Shown here one piece after another: positions 1 through 13,100 of a stretch of 64,000 bases of DNA (position 1 is the stretch's first letter; each line of letters begins with the position of its first letter). The stretch comes from Cryptomeria japonica. Lineage: Eukaryota > Streptophyta > Pinopsida > Cupressales > Cupressaceae. The translations under genes were made by a program, and so were the position numbers. The notes beneath the pieces were generated by a model that was not told where the DNA came from, made no database searches, and was given only the letters and a program-made list of their open reading frames with translations. The stretch is taken from NCBI RefSeq assembly GCF_030272615.1, contig NC_081407.1:375017018-375081017 (forward strand). The letters are read 5' to 3'.

Positions 1-631
1 CCTATTTGATGGTAGCGTGAGCATTATTGTTATCCCATCTTAAGTACCTTCTAAGGTTGTTCATCAGGTATCTTCATAGTTGTTCGGATTTGATTTAGTT
101 GATTTGGAATCTACTTATTTAGACATGTGCATAGTTGACAAATCTTCCATGGCATGCAACATGAGACTATTCCGTCCATCTCATTTCATGGAGTTGCTTC
201 TACCTTGGCTATTGGATTTGTTTCTTTCCAAGGGGAGGAATATGGTTTCCATCTCTTGTATCTTCATTAACATTCATCCTCAGCCCTTCATTTTGGGCAT
301 CAAAGCTTATGTCTTATGAGGGGATACAGTGCATCTTCCTTTCTCGCCTATGGGGGAATATTGATTGTACTTATGTGACCAATATAATTTACTTGTGGGG
401 ATGTTTGGAGTCCTTCATTCTTAGTTACATGTACTCTTTTTCATTTTATTTTTATTTTTTATAGAGGAGTTTTCTCTGACAAGGTTTTTCTCATTTTAAT
501 TGTTTGTTAGAGTTGCATTGCTTTGTACATGGGTACCTAATCAAACCTTGTTTATGAGATTAATTCATGCTTGCATCTTTGTATTTATCATTGGCTCTTT
601 AGCTTATTCATAAGTTAATCTTAAGAGAGGG
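1..631. other. Unassigned left edge, possible retroelement interior
   Basis: I recognise no gene here. A 79-codon open frame at 80-319 shows no family motif. The stretch ends in a purine-rich run (ttaagagaggg, 621-631) directly before a TGTTAG start, which is how the interior of a copia element meets its 3' LTR. It may therefore be the decayed tail of an element lying mainly outside the window. Confidence 0.3.
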
Positions 632-1000
632 TGTTAGATTAATTAGGATATTATCTATATATATTTAATTAATTAGATCCTTCAATTATTTTATTCACTT
701 AAGCTAAACTGAGGTTCTTTTTTCTTTTATTTAATTAGGCTAATAATAACTTAAGTTGTCTCATTCATTATGATTGTGGCACTTGCCTCTAGCTAATTTA
801 ATCTTGCTTGAGGGTTTAGCCTAGGGTTTCATTCATCCTTTTCATAAGGATCCATTCATTCATTTGTAACATATTCTTTTGTGCAATCAATACAAAATGT
901 TTAGGTTGTTGAGCACATTATTCTTGCTTGATCTCCATTTTGTGATAGGTAGTGTTCTTGTAGATGTTTCTTGGTTGGTGAGATTTAATCATGAACTTCT
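632..1000 (+). mobile_element. Possible copia-type 3' LTR, right end uncertain
   Basis: A TGTTAGATTAATTAGG start follows a polypurine-like tract. No partner LTR or target duplication can be seen because the element would begin left of the window. No clear CTAACA or other CA terminus with support was found, so the end coordinate is a guess. Confidence 0.3.
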
Positions 1001-4000
1001 ATAGCACTTACTCCGAACTTGATAATATTGAATATTGTTCTAAGTAGTTGTCTCATATTTTGTTAAATTGAATAGAGTTGTATAATATATAGTTAGACAA
1101 GCGTAGAGATAGATCATTAATATGTCTGCAATAACAACTGATAGTGAGAGGGGTTGGGAAGGGAAGAAATACCAAATTTTGTTTGAATAATGAGGCTTAC
1201 ACAATTTTCCTTCCCACCCACTTGAATATTACCTTCTTTAACATTGAGAACACAACAATCACAATGGTTTGACTAATAGAGAGATTCAAATGTAATAACA
1301 TATTTAATTCATATAATTGATATTTTCACTAACTAAAAGTAATTAGGGATGATAGGTTTTGTGAGAGTGAGGAGAAGACATTCCAAGCAATGATATTTAT
1401 GACTAATTACATAGGAGGGTCTCTTGTAATCCAAATGCCACATCTATAGTAAAGCAATCATGGGTTTTCTATTCTAGTATATTAATCTATGCAATTTTTG
1501 AAAAATAATTATTAGAGAGTTCTTGCAAGTGTGAAAGGTATCATTATGCATCTAGTTGTCTTTTATCTAGTTCCTACACCTAGTAATCCTATTCATACAA
1601 TCCTAAATTAATTTAACTGTTTAGTTTTTGCACTTCATAGACACTTGACACATGCCTTCACACTTGTCCCAAGTGTTCTAAATGTGTCACACCCCTTGGA
1701 GAATTAGTAGGTCATTTTGTTTCAATTTCCTACTTCCTCCTTTATCTATATATGCAAGGAGATTTCATTGTACATTTACATGTTTTATGATAGATTATTG
1801 GCTATTGCATTGTGATTGATTGATTTGTGAAAGTTTTGAATTTTGTGTTCATTTCTTGTTGTTCCAAAAATTCCAACCTCTATTCAAGAACTAGAGATTG
1901 CATTCATGGAATATAATTAAAAATGTTTAGTTATAGTGGCCACTTGATCCATGTATTTTGGTATCTTATATTTGCTTCTTTAACTTTAGAACTTTACTTA
2001 CTACTATGCCTATGTTTGGTCATGGTGGCCTCCATATATAAATAATCTTGTTTTGATAATAATTGAATAATTGTGTGTGATACATCACTATCACTTTAAA
2101 TTTGGATGGGTTTAATTTTTTAGATAGCACATTGCAATAATGAATCAATTTTGTGATTATTTATTATATGAGTAAAAACATCCATAGATGTTATTGAATG
2201 GTAGATAAACAAATATAAATAATGTTACCAACCAAACACTACATAAATTGACTTCAACAATAAATAAATAAATATGAATTTAATCACAATACTTTTTATA
2301 TATGTATAATGACATCTAATAACACATACAAACACTACTACTATATGATTTATTAAAAACTTCAATCAATCGTAAAATTATAACTAATTATATTCTTTCA
2401 TTCATAAAAATGTCATCTTTGTTTATTATGTATGTAATAATTTTCTAATAAAATAAATGAATTTTAATGTCTATTATATCAACGACAACAAAAGTACAAC
2501 TTTAAGAAATAGAAATGAAAGTAGTTTCTTTTATAGTTCAGAGTGGCGATCTTTTATAGGTCTATAGATGACTCATAATAATATGAGACCAAGAGACATT
2601 TAACAGTACTACTACAAATGAAATATAATTCAAATGTAAAACAAATACAAATTTTCACTGCTATATTCACAATGACATGCAGGGATTTAAAATATTTCCA
2701 AGCAGAGACGTCCCTGCATATAAACAAGAGACGCATAGCGTCATGTTCCTGTCGAGTGTTCGAATTGTGAAAGCTAGAGTGGAAAAGGAAAAGTAGAGAA
2801 AAGTAGAGTAGAAAATGAAAAGTAGAGCATTGTATAAACGAAAGCATAAAAGATTATTGAGATCAATTGAACTTCACTCAAGTGTACATTATTTATTACT
2901 GTATACATGTGTATCATGAGCTATTTTCAATTAATAGGGCAAATGGGAGTTTATTGATCAAAAAATTGTAAAGCATATAACAAAATACCTAGCAAATGTA
3001 GGGGTACCAGTAGACCATAGAACACACCCTATCACAACTTTCATTGTTGTTTCAATAATGATCCAACATATCAAACTAACATTGAGAGCAAGTTAACTTT
3101 CTTGCCCAATAACTTCATGTACACATTTAAATAAAACTATTTCAAAATATATGGTCTACAAATTTGTACAATATGTTATGTACAATATTTTAAGAAAATG
3201 ATATATATTAATTATAAGCTACCATCTATGTCTAGTTGAAACAAAAACAAAAGCTACAACCCAAAAATAGTTAGATTGAAGTTGAACTTGTAAGGCACAT
3301 GAGCAAAGAGAACATACTCAACAATTCTCTATATTTGTAAATAATATGAAATGCTTATGTTGTTAAATTTTGAGTGTATAATAAGTAGAATATTTTAGCA
3401 GAACGAGAACCAAAAGCAACTTTTGACTAGGGATTCATAAGGAGGACAATTATAAGCAAATTTTTCATTATTATTCTATTGCACATTACAATCAATTTGC
3501 ACAAACAAATCAAACTTAGCTGTTATTAGTGGATGATTTCCACATAACAACATTAAAGAAAAAATCATTTGTAAATAATTTGAAGTCATAAAATAAATAA
3601 AACAATAAATTTTATACTTGTATTAAGTTCTGTCAGCATTATGACAAAAAATTGAACTAATTTATGCCCTTATTTAATTTGAACTTGCATTCAATATTAT
3701 ATCATATAAAATTTAAACCTAAACCAAACCAATTCAAGTTAGCATAATCAATAGGTAAAATGCATGTGAAATAGATTAAATTTAGTCAATTTTTTTGAAA
3801 TTCTTTTACTCCAGGAAGGAAGAATAATGCTTGGAAATTTTTAAAAGAAAAAATATGTTTGATTTTGTTCTAATTTTGCCATAAACAAAAAGATTCAGAT
3901 CATCTGTACTGACTCTAAACATTTCAAAAAGATATAAATATATTTAGTCTTTCTGGATTCAATTAATCTAGATTAAAATTTTCATTTCTTATTAAAATAC

Positions 4001-5101
4001 TTTGTATATCTATATATTTTTTTTAATTTGACTTCCTAAGATAGAAATTGAGAGCACAGAAGCAAAAGTGGTTTCTAAATGTTGGAAGGAAAGCTGTTTA
4101 AAAAGACATGGTAATTTGTGGGAAGACCACATGCATCAAACAAACAGCTGCCAAGAGCCTTAGACGATAGCTGTCAAAGCCAGGGCAAACTAGTAAATCA
4201 CACTGCCATTTCTCATGCTGAACCTCTAATATTTCTGTATTCCCCTCATTTGGAAGAAACTCAGTAGCTAAAAGAACAAAACAAAAGGAAAAATGGCGAA
4301 ATCAATCCTTGTCTAATTTCACTGTTTTTAATTTTTAGAGCTTATTGCTATTTTTTAAATAACTCTCCAGGGGGACTTTAGACTGACTTTTTTCTGGGAG
4401 GTTCTGCTTGTGCTTATAATTGATCCCTATTAATAAAATTTAAAATTATTTTCTACAATGAATATTTTTTAAATATTATTTCCAACAACTCTGTTATGAA
4501 GGAGTACTTGGATGGTTTCATTAAGAAAAATTACAGGTGAGTACAAATGCAGCTACCCCAATTAGGAAAAATTGATTGCAAATTACCACAATAAATTAAA
4601 TTTTTTTATCTCTGTTGTTTCTAATAGAACTACAAAGTATGCATAACAACCAATTTTTCTGAATTGGATTTACATATTCAAAATTTTCTGATTCAAAGTC
4701 GAATGTGTTAAGCATATGACTAGATTAACCCTGCCGTCAATGTCCATGAAAAAATCCCTGTGAAATTTCGTAAGAAATATCAGGAGACTGTTTTAAAAAG
4801 AAAAAGAGAAAAAAAATTATGAAGTAGACTTAACTGGGAAAATTAGAAGCAGAAGACAAAAAGAATTTTCAAATACAGTAACAAAAGACACAACAAACTT
4901 ACTTTGTGAAAAATCAATACCATGCAATTCATCTAGTCTTTCCAGTCTTCTCAGTCTTGGTAGTCTCTAGTCATAGTAGTTTCCAGATTGCCTCGTTTTC
5001 TCCAAGCTTCTCAGCTGCTACAATGTAAATATTGATATGATAACTTCCAGATACGATAGAGGAATCTTTTTTTTAGTTAATTCCAGTCTAGAATTTTTGT
5101 G
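1001..5101. other. Non-coding AT-rich stretch, no gene seen
   Basis: No open frame in this stretch shows a recognisable domain. A 97-codon minus-strand frame (2554-2847) is hydrophobic and AT-driven, with no family motif. The part at 4030-4320 has more balanced composition and an ATGGCG start that meets a stop after seven codons. A GTGAGT donor-like site at 4535 follows a short frame. Both could be vestiges of a host gene, but nothing firm supports that. Confidence 0.4.
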
Positions 5102-5211
5102 GAATCATTAGGGGAAAAATTCAGAACGTGAAAAAAAAAATGAATAAATTAGCCTCAGAATAGTTAGGGGAAAAGTCCACAACATGGAAAAAAATGAATA
5201 AATTAGCCTAA
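5102..5211. repeat. Two-copy tandem duplication, about 55 bp
   Basis: Two consecutive copies of a unit with the pattern TTAGGGGAAAA, a poly-A run, then ATGAATAAATTAGCCT occupy 5102-5157 and 5158-5211. They differ by a few substitutions and in the length of the A run. Confidence 0.75.
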
Positions 5212-5351
5212 CCATAATAGAGTAAGCCATTTCAATAAAACTAAAGAACTTCCACAAAATTTCAAAAAACTTGTGAAGCTGCAAAATGAAAATATGTTTA
5301 CCTCAATATTTGCACGAAGCCTGGGTAAAAAGGATGTCAAGTTATATAGCT

Positions 5352-5401
5352 CAAGTTACAGAGCTCTTTCGAATGGTATTCCAATTGTTTTGTGGACAGA
5401 C
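5352..5401 (+). repeat. 50-bp direct repeat, copy 1
   Basis: The segment from CAAGTTACAGAGCTC to TGTGGACAGAC recurs at 6109-6158 with only about two differences, in the same orientation. The copies lie about 760 bp apart. This could be the terminal part of a small non-autonomous element or a local duplication; no coding sequence lies between them. Confidence 0.7.
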
Positions 5402-5690
5402 AGGGTGTCAATTGTATTTTACCCAATTTGAAAATTAAAGCTTATCACAATTTCTTAATTTTCTTATAATTAAAGGAATTTTTATACCAGGAATGAGTTC
5501 AGCTATATCCCTGGTTTTATTTAGAACCCTCTTTTTATATTTCAGATTTTCCATTTAATTCATTTTTGTTTATTGTAACATGCCAGATAAATTTTGAATA
5601 AATTTTGAAACCTGCAGAATTTTGCTTTTTGGAAAGCACTAAGCATTACATTGTTTACAATGGCTGAGCGTAACACCCAACACAGCTTCA

Positions 5691-5758
5691 CGCCTAAACT
5701 AAAGAAACAGATTTAGAAAAATGCCTCTGCTCTAAACTAAAGAAACGGATTTAGAAAA
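5691..5758. repeat. Short tandem duplication
   Basis: The unit CTAAACTAAAGAAAC(A/G)GATT followed by TAGAAAA occurs twice with a spacing of about 40 bp. No coding role is evident. Confidence 0.65.
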
Positions 5759-6108
5759 GAGAAATAAACCTGAAAAAACAACTACAAAACAGAGGATTTG
5801 GTTCTGGCTAAATTTCTTTGCACCGTTTGCCGCAAGAATGAAGACTCCAACAATTGCACAGATTTAGGATCAGAAACAAGGGTTTTCTAAACATACCTCT
5901 TTAGTACTCAAATAAAAGTATTCGCTTCTCTTGGCTGCCTGAAATAAGCCACTGCTAAGCTTTTATGTATTTGCAGAACACCACAAACCAACAGTTGATT
6001 TAGAAACAGCTAGAAACATCGATAGACAAAGAAAGCTACCACACAAATATGCATTAATGCGATGTCAAGTTACACAGCTCTTGCAATGGACCTCTGTAAA
6101 AGTTATGT

Positions 6109-6158
6109 CAAGTTACAGAGCTCTTTAGAATGGTATTCCAATAGTTTTGTGGACAGAC
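6109..6158 (+). repeat. 50-bp direct repeat, copy 2
   Basis: Partner of 5352-5401, near identical and in the same orientation. A further weaker match (GATGTCAAGTTACA) sits just upstream at 6061, so the surrounding 50 bp may also belong to the duplicated unit. Confidence 0.7.
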
Positions 6159-6260
6159 GTAGCGAAATGAGCTAGAAAACATGGAAATGAGCCAAGAAAA
6201 CCCGTTTGCAGAACTTTGTTTGCAGAACTTTCATAGTTTTGATTGAAAAAATTTAGACTT

Positions 6261-6372
6261 GTGTATGTCGGATGTTTCCAGAAACCTCTGCTATAAGCTT
6301 TTGTGTATGTCGGATGTTTCCAGAAACCTCTTCTATAAGCTTTGTATATATCAGATGTTTCCAGAAATCTAG
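6261..6372. repeat. Three-copy 42-bp minisatellite
   Basis: Units beginning GTGTATGTCGGATG at 6261, 6303 and about 6344 each continue with TTTCCAGAAACCTCT. The third copy is the most diverged. The 113-codon minus-strand frame crossing it only shows the repeat in translation (GFWKHPTYT twice). Confidence 0.8.
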
Positions 6373-7115
6373 TACGAACTAAAATAAATAGGTAAAAAAT
6401 ACTGTAATCTGGTTGGATAACCAAGAAAAGTTTCTTTTTTATAAAAAAATTTGCAGCATCCTCCAATCATAATTGGAAAAAATGATTTATTATTAATTAT
6501 TAAAATGTTTTTAATATTGAAACATTAGAAAAAAAATAAAAAACTAAAAAATTCTCTAATGTGATTGGATAGCTATAAAAGCATTTTTGCATCCAACGAT
6601 TGCGTTAGTTTCTGCTTGTCGGCAGGAACTAATAAGAATCAGTGATATGCATTCAATGGTGACCAGTAAACTAAACAGGTCGTATGTTAACTCTTTCATA
6701 TACTAACAACATAAGAACTTTCTCTTGATACTTCAGTATTCCAAGCATTTAACTTAACCAAACTATTCACATAAAATTCAACCAGATAAATTAATTTAAA
6801 AATATATAAAATATTTAGTGACATGGTAGAAGAAAATTCTAGTTGATGTTTTTTAAGTGAAAATTAAAATAAATAGTAGAGGAAAATAAAAACGGCATGT
6901 GTATTTGTGGGGTGATTTTCAACTTGTAATAGTATAATAATGTCAATGCATATAATTTTTTTATTATTAATACGTGATTAAATTATTAATTATTGAGTAA
7001 TATTATTAATGTAAAAAAAGTCGATAATTTAATTTAAGGTTTTGAACTTGTATTATAATTAGATCAAAAATTTGTATTATTATTGGACCAATTAATTTAA
7101 ATTTATGTTGAAGTT
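6373..7115. other. AT-rich gap, nothing recognised
   Basis: High A+T with runs of homopolymer. No protein motif, RNA gene or clear repeat structure was seen. Confidence 0.5.
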
Positions 7116-8249
7116 TGTTGATAGCATGAGCTTGTATGGTTTTCACTGATGTCAAACCTGGTTATCCAAATGAATGTTATTCTAGATATGTTTTTGGTTG
7201 TTTCAAAATTTTGTTTTATGTTGTAGTTAATGTTTTTGGTGTTTGTTGTGTCATCCTTTATTCAAGGTGGTTTAGAAAGCTTTTGGTGCCCTCTGAATAT
7301 GTTGCTAATTGTATTGCGGTTTAGTGGATAATATTCTTTTGGTCCGGATATGTGTTGGAAGATGTGTTAAGATGTTAATTTGGGTCTCACCTTGGCGTGT
7401 GGAGATCCGCATGGAGTATTTTGCATCGGAAGAGGTTATATGGCCAATTGGTTATTATTTCTACATGTTACGTTTTGTAATGCCATTGGAGTATGTGTTA
7501 GTGTGTGCGGTTTGTTGGATCAATCGTGAAAGAATGTATTGTGATATGTTTTGGTTCCCTCTTTCTCTTGGAGTAGACCAATTTAAGTATTTTAGGTCCG
7601 GGTGGTTTATTTTGTGTAATATTTCTTATTCTATTTTGGTTGACCCTTAATTAGAATTTCAATGGTGTATCTCATATTAAGATGTGTAGATGGATGAGTT
7701 GTGTGTGAATGGGAAGTGAACTATGTGAGAAGTGTATGCGAAAGATTTGCAGGAAGATTTGCAAGATAACGCGTTGGGAAAGTGAATATTATTAGAGATG
7801 TTTTCCATGATGTGGATTGCTTGATTTAGTTGTTCAAGGACAATTTCATGTTCAAGAGAATCCTTCTCAATTTCAATTCAGTTATTTCATTCATTGTTGA
7901 TTGACATTGAGTCCTTTGGCAATCATTTGTATTTTGTCCCAAAGAGGTGTTCTTCAGCTCTGCAAGTCCTCTTTGTATCTTGCTTAAGGTTGTGCACCTT
8001 ATTTCTGCAAGTCCTTCAAGTGTTGGTGCTCCTCGACAGTAAACCTAAAACATTGTAAACATTATTATTCACATTGTGAGTTAGATTTTCATCATGGTTT
8101 TTTCCTATTTGGGCTTTTCATGTAAATATGGTGTTCATGTGCTAATGTGTTAATGCTAAGTAAGTTAATGTTCAATGTTTATTAATAATTTTGATTTTGA
8201 AGTTTCAGATTGATTCACCCCCCCTCTTAGTCTTGTCGGGTGCTCAACA
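7116..8249 (+). mobile_element. Solo LTR, same broad type as Copia-3
   Basis: Starts TGTTGATAGCATGAGC and ends in a C-run followed by CTCTTAGTC and CTCAACA. That matches the layout of the 3' end of the Copia-3 LTR (TGATTCACC, C-run, CTCTCAG, then ..ACA). Its length of 1134 bp is close to the 1.1 kb of the Copia-3 LTRs. No primer site follows it and no internal copia domain flanks it, so it is read as a solo LTR. The flanking 5-mers (AAGTT and ATTTT) do not match, so the exact ends or the duplication have decayed. Open frames at 7136-7650 inside it are chance. Confidence 0.6.
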
Positions 8250-8800
8250 ATTTTTTAATCACAACAACACATTAATCACACCATAATTAATAAAATATTA
8301 AGAAATAATTATGTGTAAATTAAGTTAGTCCTTTATCTAATATGTTGAATTTTCATAAAGAATATTTGAAATCTTCACTTTGTGCATATTTAAGGAAGTA
8401 GGCTAGAAAACATGGTTTGATCTAAAAAATAAAATAAAAATAGACACACTTTTGTGAGATTGTACTTATTGTTATATGATCATAAATTGTTGGACTATAC
8501 ACTAAATGCAATAATATTTTATTTTATTAACCCTTAAATAACTATCTAATATAACTTTTATATTTGTATTAAGCTAAATGGAGTTAAAAATTGAATTGTT
8601 ATCTATTAAAACACAACTCATGAAAATTTACCACTACACCAACCTTCCAAAGACATTATCTAATATTATTATAATTTTAAAATACAACTTGGAAATCTCA
8701 AGAAAATTGAAGTGGCCAAATTTATGGAGCTAATTTTGTACCTAACTCCACCAATTCAATTCTGCATTGTCCTCACTTTTACATATATTACAAAGTGAAA

Positions 8801-8877
<77 letters not shown>

Positions 8878-9540
8878 TTCTTTGTATATATATCTTGCGG
8901 TAACTTTAGTTTATGCATTATGTATGTGATTTTGTGGATACTATTTTTAATGGAAAAACATGTGAATCGGGGTTCTTTTTTTTATCATGATAGAAACATG
9001 CCCATGGCTACAATCCTAGCATTTGCTGAAGTATGTTTTAGTACTCAAAATTTCATCCTAATACTCTAGAAGACAAAATCTGAAAGTTCTTGGGAAAATA
9101 AAGTAAGCATACAATCATGTTGGATTCATGATCACATTTAGGTGGATTTTAGAAAATTAATTTGAGAAAGATGATTCTTCCATGCTTGTAGCTCTACTCA
9201 ATTCAAGAAGGGTGTTTCTATAGATCTTTATGGGTTATAAATTCATAAAATGACCACATGAACTACTAAACCATATGATTAGGACATTCTAAGAGGTTGT
9301 CACTATATTTCCTTCATACAAATATGCATAACTTTGCACAACTAACACATATGCAAGCTCACAAAGGATGTAAAAAAGACATGTAGCATCAAATTTATGA
9401 AAATTAGTAAGACATATAACTTATTCACAATTTATGAATACTCCAATAGATGATTAATCATTTAAAAGATTGGTCAAATTGCTAAGAAATTATTTGGCAT
9501 ATTGATATATGGGAAAAAAAGTTAGTTCCTAGCTAAAGGG
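8250..9540. other. AT-rich spacer with one microsatellite
   Basis: No gene recognised. A 100-codon open frame (8767-9069) is generated by the CT and TA repeats at 8809-8875. Confidence 0.5.
8809..8875. repeat. Compound (CT)n(AT)n microsatellite
   Basis: An uninterrupted CT run passes directly into an uninterrupted TA run, about 66 bp in total. Confidence 0.95.
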
Positions 9541-10149
9541 GTGCCTCAGAAGGCGGATGGGGTTTTGTGGACCGAGGAAGAGAAGATGTCAATGGGAGAG
9601 TGCCTTCAAAGAATGATAGAGCTGATGGATAAGATGAAGAAGTAAAATGAGAAAAAAGATTAAGCATCTAGAAGGGGAAATTGGCAAAATCCAGGAAACT
9701 GGGTAAAAGTACGGATCTGTGTCGCACCTAGAGCTAATATGTGCGATCCAGCCAAAAGGATTCCAACTAGACCAATGTGGCATTCACGTGACATCGTCGT
9801 GGCAAAGGGGTTCCAACCAGAACCCCTTTTCTATATAAGCTGCAAAAAAGGCTTTTCGCCTCATTTTGCACTAACTGGCTTAGAGTTTAGCGACCAAGGA
9901 GAAGAAGGGGGCAAAGAAATTAGTGTTAATATATTACTGTTTTAGTTTTTTTTCATAATTTTGTATATTTCATTAGTTTTTTAGTTTTTTAATGCTTAAT
10001 AATATATTAATTTTAATTTTTTTAATGCTTAATAATATATTAGTTTTAAAATTATTTAATGGTTAAATTTTTTTAATGGTTAATATATTTTAATGGTTAA
10101 AAACTTTTAATGCTTAATTATTTATAAATGTTGTACACATATACAATTA
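9541..10149. other. Degenerate segment with TATA-like motif, then AT-rich run
   Basis: 9541-9660 is purine-rich and reads briefly as a charged peptide (GECLQRMIELMDKMKK) before a stop; I cannot place it in a family. CTATATAAGC at about 9831 looks like a TATA box and could mark an old LTR or promoter. 9950-10130 is an AT-rich decayed repeat of TTTAATG(C/G)TTAA units. Confidence 0.35.
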
Positions 10150-13100
10150 GATGTTAAAATTTTATCCTACGACCCCTTAGCACATACTAGGACCTCTTAA
10201 GACACTTAGGAGAACTTAGTACATCCTAGGACCTTGTAAGGCATCATACAAGCCCTTAATACATCCTAGGAGCTATTAAGACATGAACAACCCCTTAATA
10301 CATCCTAAAATGACTTTTAACCCCTTTCAGCATCCTAGCATGTATAACATAAGACCCCATACGACACCATAAGACCCCTTATGTTTGTAACAACCCCTTA
10401 TGACCTTTAATGACTCCTTAAAACCCCTTATGTGCCCTAATGACCCCTATTGACCCCATATGACCCCTTAGGGTAATCTAGTGTCATAAGGGGTCATACG
10501 GTGTCGTTAGGGGTCATATGTGGTCCTAAGGGGCCACACAACATTTGTGACCCCTTAGAACCCCATATGACCCCTTTTTATGTCCTAGTAGGTGCAACAT
10601 AACTTTTAGGACACCATATGACCCCATAGGGTCATATAGTGTTATAAGAGGTCATATGGGGTCCTAAGGGCTCACACATGTGTTCTAACACATGTGTGAC
10701 CCCTTAGGACCCCATATGATGCCTTTTGAAGTACTAGTAGGTACATCATACCTCTTAGGATACCATATGACCCCATAGGGTCATATAATGTCATACGGGG
10801 TCATATGTGGTCACACATATGTTAGAACACACGTGTGACCCATTAAGACCCCATATGACCCCTTTTAAATTCCTAGTAGGTACACCATACCCCTTAGGAC
10901 ACCATATGACCCCATAGGATCATATACTATCCTAAGGGGTCATATGGGGTCCAAAGGGGCCATGGATGTGTTTTAACAAGTGTGACCCCTTAGGATCCCA
11001 TATGACACCTCTTAACATCTTAGTAGGTGCAACATACCTCTTACGACACCATATGACCCCATAGGGTCATATAGTGTCCTAAGGGGTCTTGTGGGGTACT
11101 AAGGGGTCACACATGTGTTAGGACACCATATGACCCCTTAGGACCTCATATGACCTCTTTTAAAGTCCTAGTAGGTACAACATACCTCTTAGGACACCAT
11201 ATGATCCCATAGGTTCATATAGTGTCGTATGGGGTTATATGGTGTCCTAAGGGATCACACATGTGTTAGAACACACGTGTCACCCGTTAGGACCTATATG
11301 ACCACTTTTAAACTCCTAGTAGGTACAACATACCTCTTAGGACACCATATAGGGTCATATAGTTTCCTAAGGGGTCATATGGGGTCCTAAGGGGTCACAC
11401 ATGTGTGGCCCCTTAGGACCCCATATGACCCCTTTTAAAGTCATAGTAAGTATAAAATACCTCTTAGGACACCATATGACCCCATAGGGTCATATAGTGT
11501 CCTAAGGGGTCATATGGTGTCTTTAGGGGTCATATGGGCTCCTAAGGGGCCACACATGTGTTAGAAGACATGTGTGGCCCCTTAACACATGTATGGCCCC
11601 GTAGGACCCCATATGATCCCTAAGGACACCATATGACCCCATAGGATCATATAGTGTCCTAAGGGGTCATATGGGGTCTAAAGGGTCCATGGATGTGTTT
11701 TAACATGTGTGACCCCTTAGGACCCCATATGACCCCTTTTAACATCCTAGTAGGTGCAACATACCTCTTAGGACACCATATGATTCTATAGGGTCATATA
11801 GTGTCCAAAGGGGTCATATGGGGTACTAAGGGGTCACAAAATTATTCTAACACATGTGTAACCCCTTAGGACCCCATATGACATCTTTTAAAGTCCTAGT
11901 AGGTACAACATACCTCTTAAGACACCATATGGCCCCATAGGTTCATATAGTGGCGTATGGGGTCCTAAGGGGTCACACATGTGTCACCCATTAGGATGCC
12001 ATATGACCCCTTTTAAAGTCCTAGTAGGTACAACATACCCCTTAGGACACCATAAGACCCCATAGGGTCATATAGTGTCCTAAGGGGTCATATGGGGTCC
12101 TAAGGGACCACCCATGTGTTATAACATGTGTGAGCCCTTAGGACCCCATATGACCCCTTTTAAAGTACTATTAGGTACAACATACCTCTTAGGATACAAT
12201 ATGACCCCATAAGGTCATATAGTGTTGTTTCGTACAGGGTCATATGGGGTCACACATGTGTTAGAGCACGTGTGATCCCTTAGGATCCCATATGACCCAT
12301 TTTAAAGTCCCAGTAGGTTCAAAATACCCCTTAGGACACCATATGACCCCATAGGGTCATATAGTGTCCTAAGTAGTCATATGGGGTCCTAAGGGGCCAC
12401 ACATGTGTTCTAATAGATGTGTGACCCCATATGACCCCTTAGGACACCACAGGATCATATGGTGTTCTAAGGGGTCATATGGGGTCCTAAGTGACCCCAC
12501 ATGTGTTCTAACACATGTTTCACCTCTTAGGACCCCATATGACCCCTTTTAAAGGCCTAGTAGGTACAACATACCCCTTAGGACCCCATATGACTATTTA
12601 GGACACCATAGGGTCATATAGTGTCCTAAGGGGTCATATGGAGTTGTAAGGCGCCACACATACATTTTCTAACACATGTGTGACCCCTTAGGACCCTATA
12701 TGACCCCTTTTAAAGTCCTTGTAGGTACAACATAAGCTCAAATGGACACCATATGACCCCTTAGGACACCATAGGGTCAAATGGTGTTCTAAAGGGTTAT
12801 ATGGGGTCCTAAGGGACCACACATGTGATCTAACACATGTGTGACCCCTTAGGACCCCATATGACCCCTTTTAAAGTCCTACTAGGTACAACATACCCCT
12901 TAGGACCCCATATGACCGTTTAGGACAACATAGGGTCATATAGTGTCCTAAGGGGTCATATGGGGTTGTAAGGGGCCACACATACATTTTATAACACATG
13001 TGTGACCCCTTAGGACCCTATATGACCCCTTAGGAAACCATAGGGTCATATGGTATTCTAAGGGGTCATGTATGGGGTCCCAAGGTGCCACACATGTGTG

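Noticed and set aside
4497-4540. Short frame MKEYLDGFIKKNY before a GTGAGT donor-like site
   Set aside because: Thirteen codons with no partner exon; could be a host exon vestige but cannot be supported.
6125-6466. 113-codon minus-strand frame with GFWKHPTYT repeats
   Set aside because: It is the translation of a 42-bp minisatellite with no start context or family support.
7136-7650. Two plus-strand frames of 62 and 113 codons
   Set aside because: Both lie inside a solo LTR and show no retroelement or host motif.
9745-9780. Weak similarity to 33040-33080 as possible outer ends of an element containing the satellite
   Set aside because: Match is partial (GATCCAG..AAGG.TTCC.ACT), in direct orientation, with no terminal repeats or duplication.
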